Origin: Capitulum mitella
Taxonomy: Eukaryota > Arthropoda > Thecostraca > Pollicipedomorpha > Pollicipedidae
DNA: 64,000 nt
NCBI GenBank assembly: GCA_030062745.1
Contig: CP099846.1
Span: forward strand, 9,545,432-9,609,431
Direction: 5' to 3'
A program made the position numbers and the translations under genes. The notes beneath the pieces are model-generated. The model was not told the origin of the DNA and did not search any database. It was given only the letters and a program-made list of their open reading frames with translations. The first letter of the stretch is position 1, and each line of letters opens with the position of its first letter. Shown piece by piece: positions 22,452-64,000 of this stretch.

Positions 22452-64000
<41,549 letters not shown>

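Overview
The window is eukaryotic, spliced nuclear DNA, most likely from an arthropod and probably a crustacean (a barnacle is a guess I cannot prove). Three lines support this: short GC-rich exons sit in long AT-rich introns with GT-AG borders; there are interstitial arrays of the arthropod telomere unit (TTAGG)n at 12.87 kb and (CCTAA)n at 16.1 kb; and the main gene has the invertebrate Unc-89/obscurin order FN3-Ig-Ig-kinase1-linker-Ig-FN3-kinase2. There are no operons, phage genes or CRISPR arrays. Gene models were built by hand from reading frames, conserved residues and matching splice phases.

Layout. (1) 1-8292, minus strand: 5' part of GATB, the mitochondrial glutamyl-tRNA(Gln) amidotransferase subunit B; four coding exons are seen and the gene runs off the left edge. 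(2) 8.3-17.9 kb: intergenic, holding copies of a ~1.1 kb repeat with G-rich, TTAA-edged ends, a 19-20 bp minisatellite and telomere-like arrays. (3) 17934-21216, plus strand: a complete six-exon CFDP1/Bucentaur (yeti) gene with a frame break in exon 5. (4) 21.2-22.45 kb: short convergent spacer with a 74-bp minisatellite. (5) 22452 to beyond 64000, minus strand: the 3' end of an unc-89/obscurin-like giant muscle gene. I traced 26 exons whose splice phases chain, including both kinase domains and the natural stop, plus an alternative terminal exon at 61509-62541 that would make a kinase-less isoform. A ~17 kb intron (29.4-46.5 kb) holds a LINE remnant, several TTAA-edged elements, a 1.4 kb palindrome and a CRE/TATA-type promoter pointing the other way.

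The most unusual signal is a pattern rather than a gene. In at least nine places in the obscurin gene, and possibly at GATB, an intron minisatellite starts exactly at an exon border. In several arrays the repeat unit contains the splice site and part of the exon, so each intron carries a ladder of duplicate donors or acceptors. Examples are five 64-bp copies of the kinase-1 glycine-loop exon end, two 62-bp copies in kinase 2, and three close 56-bp copies of the kinase-2 catalytic-exon acceptor.

Functionally, GATB serves mitochondrial translation, CFDP1 is a chromatin/kinetochore-associated BCNT protein, and Unc-89/obscurin organises sarcomere M-bands. They are unrelated neighbours.
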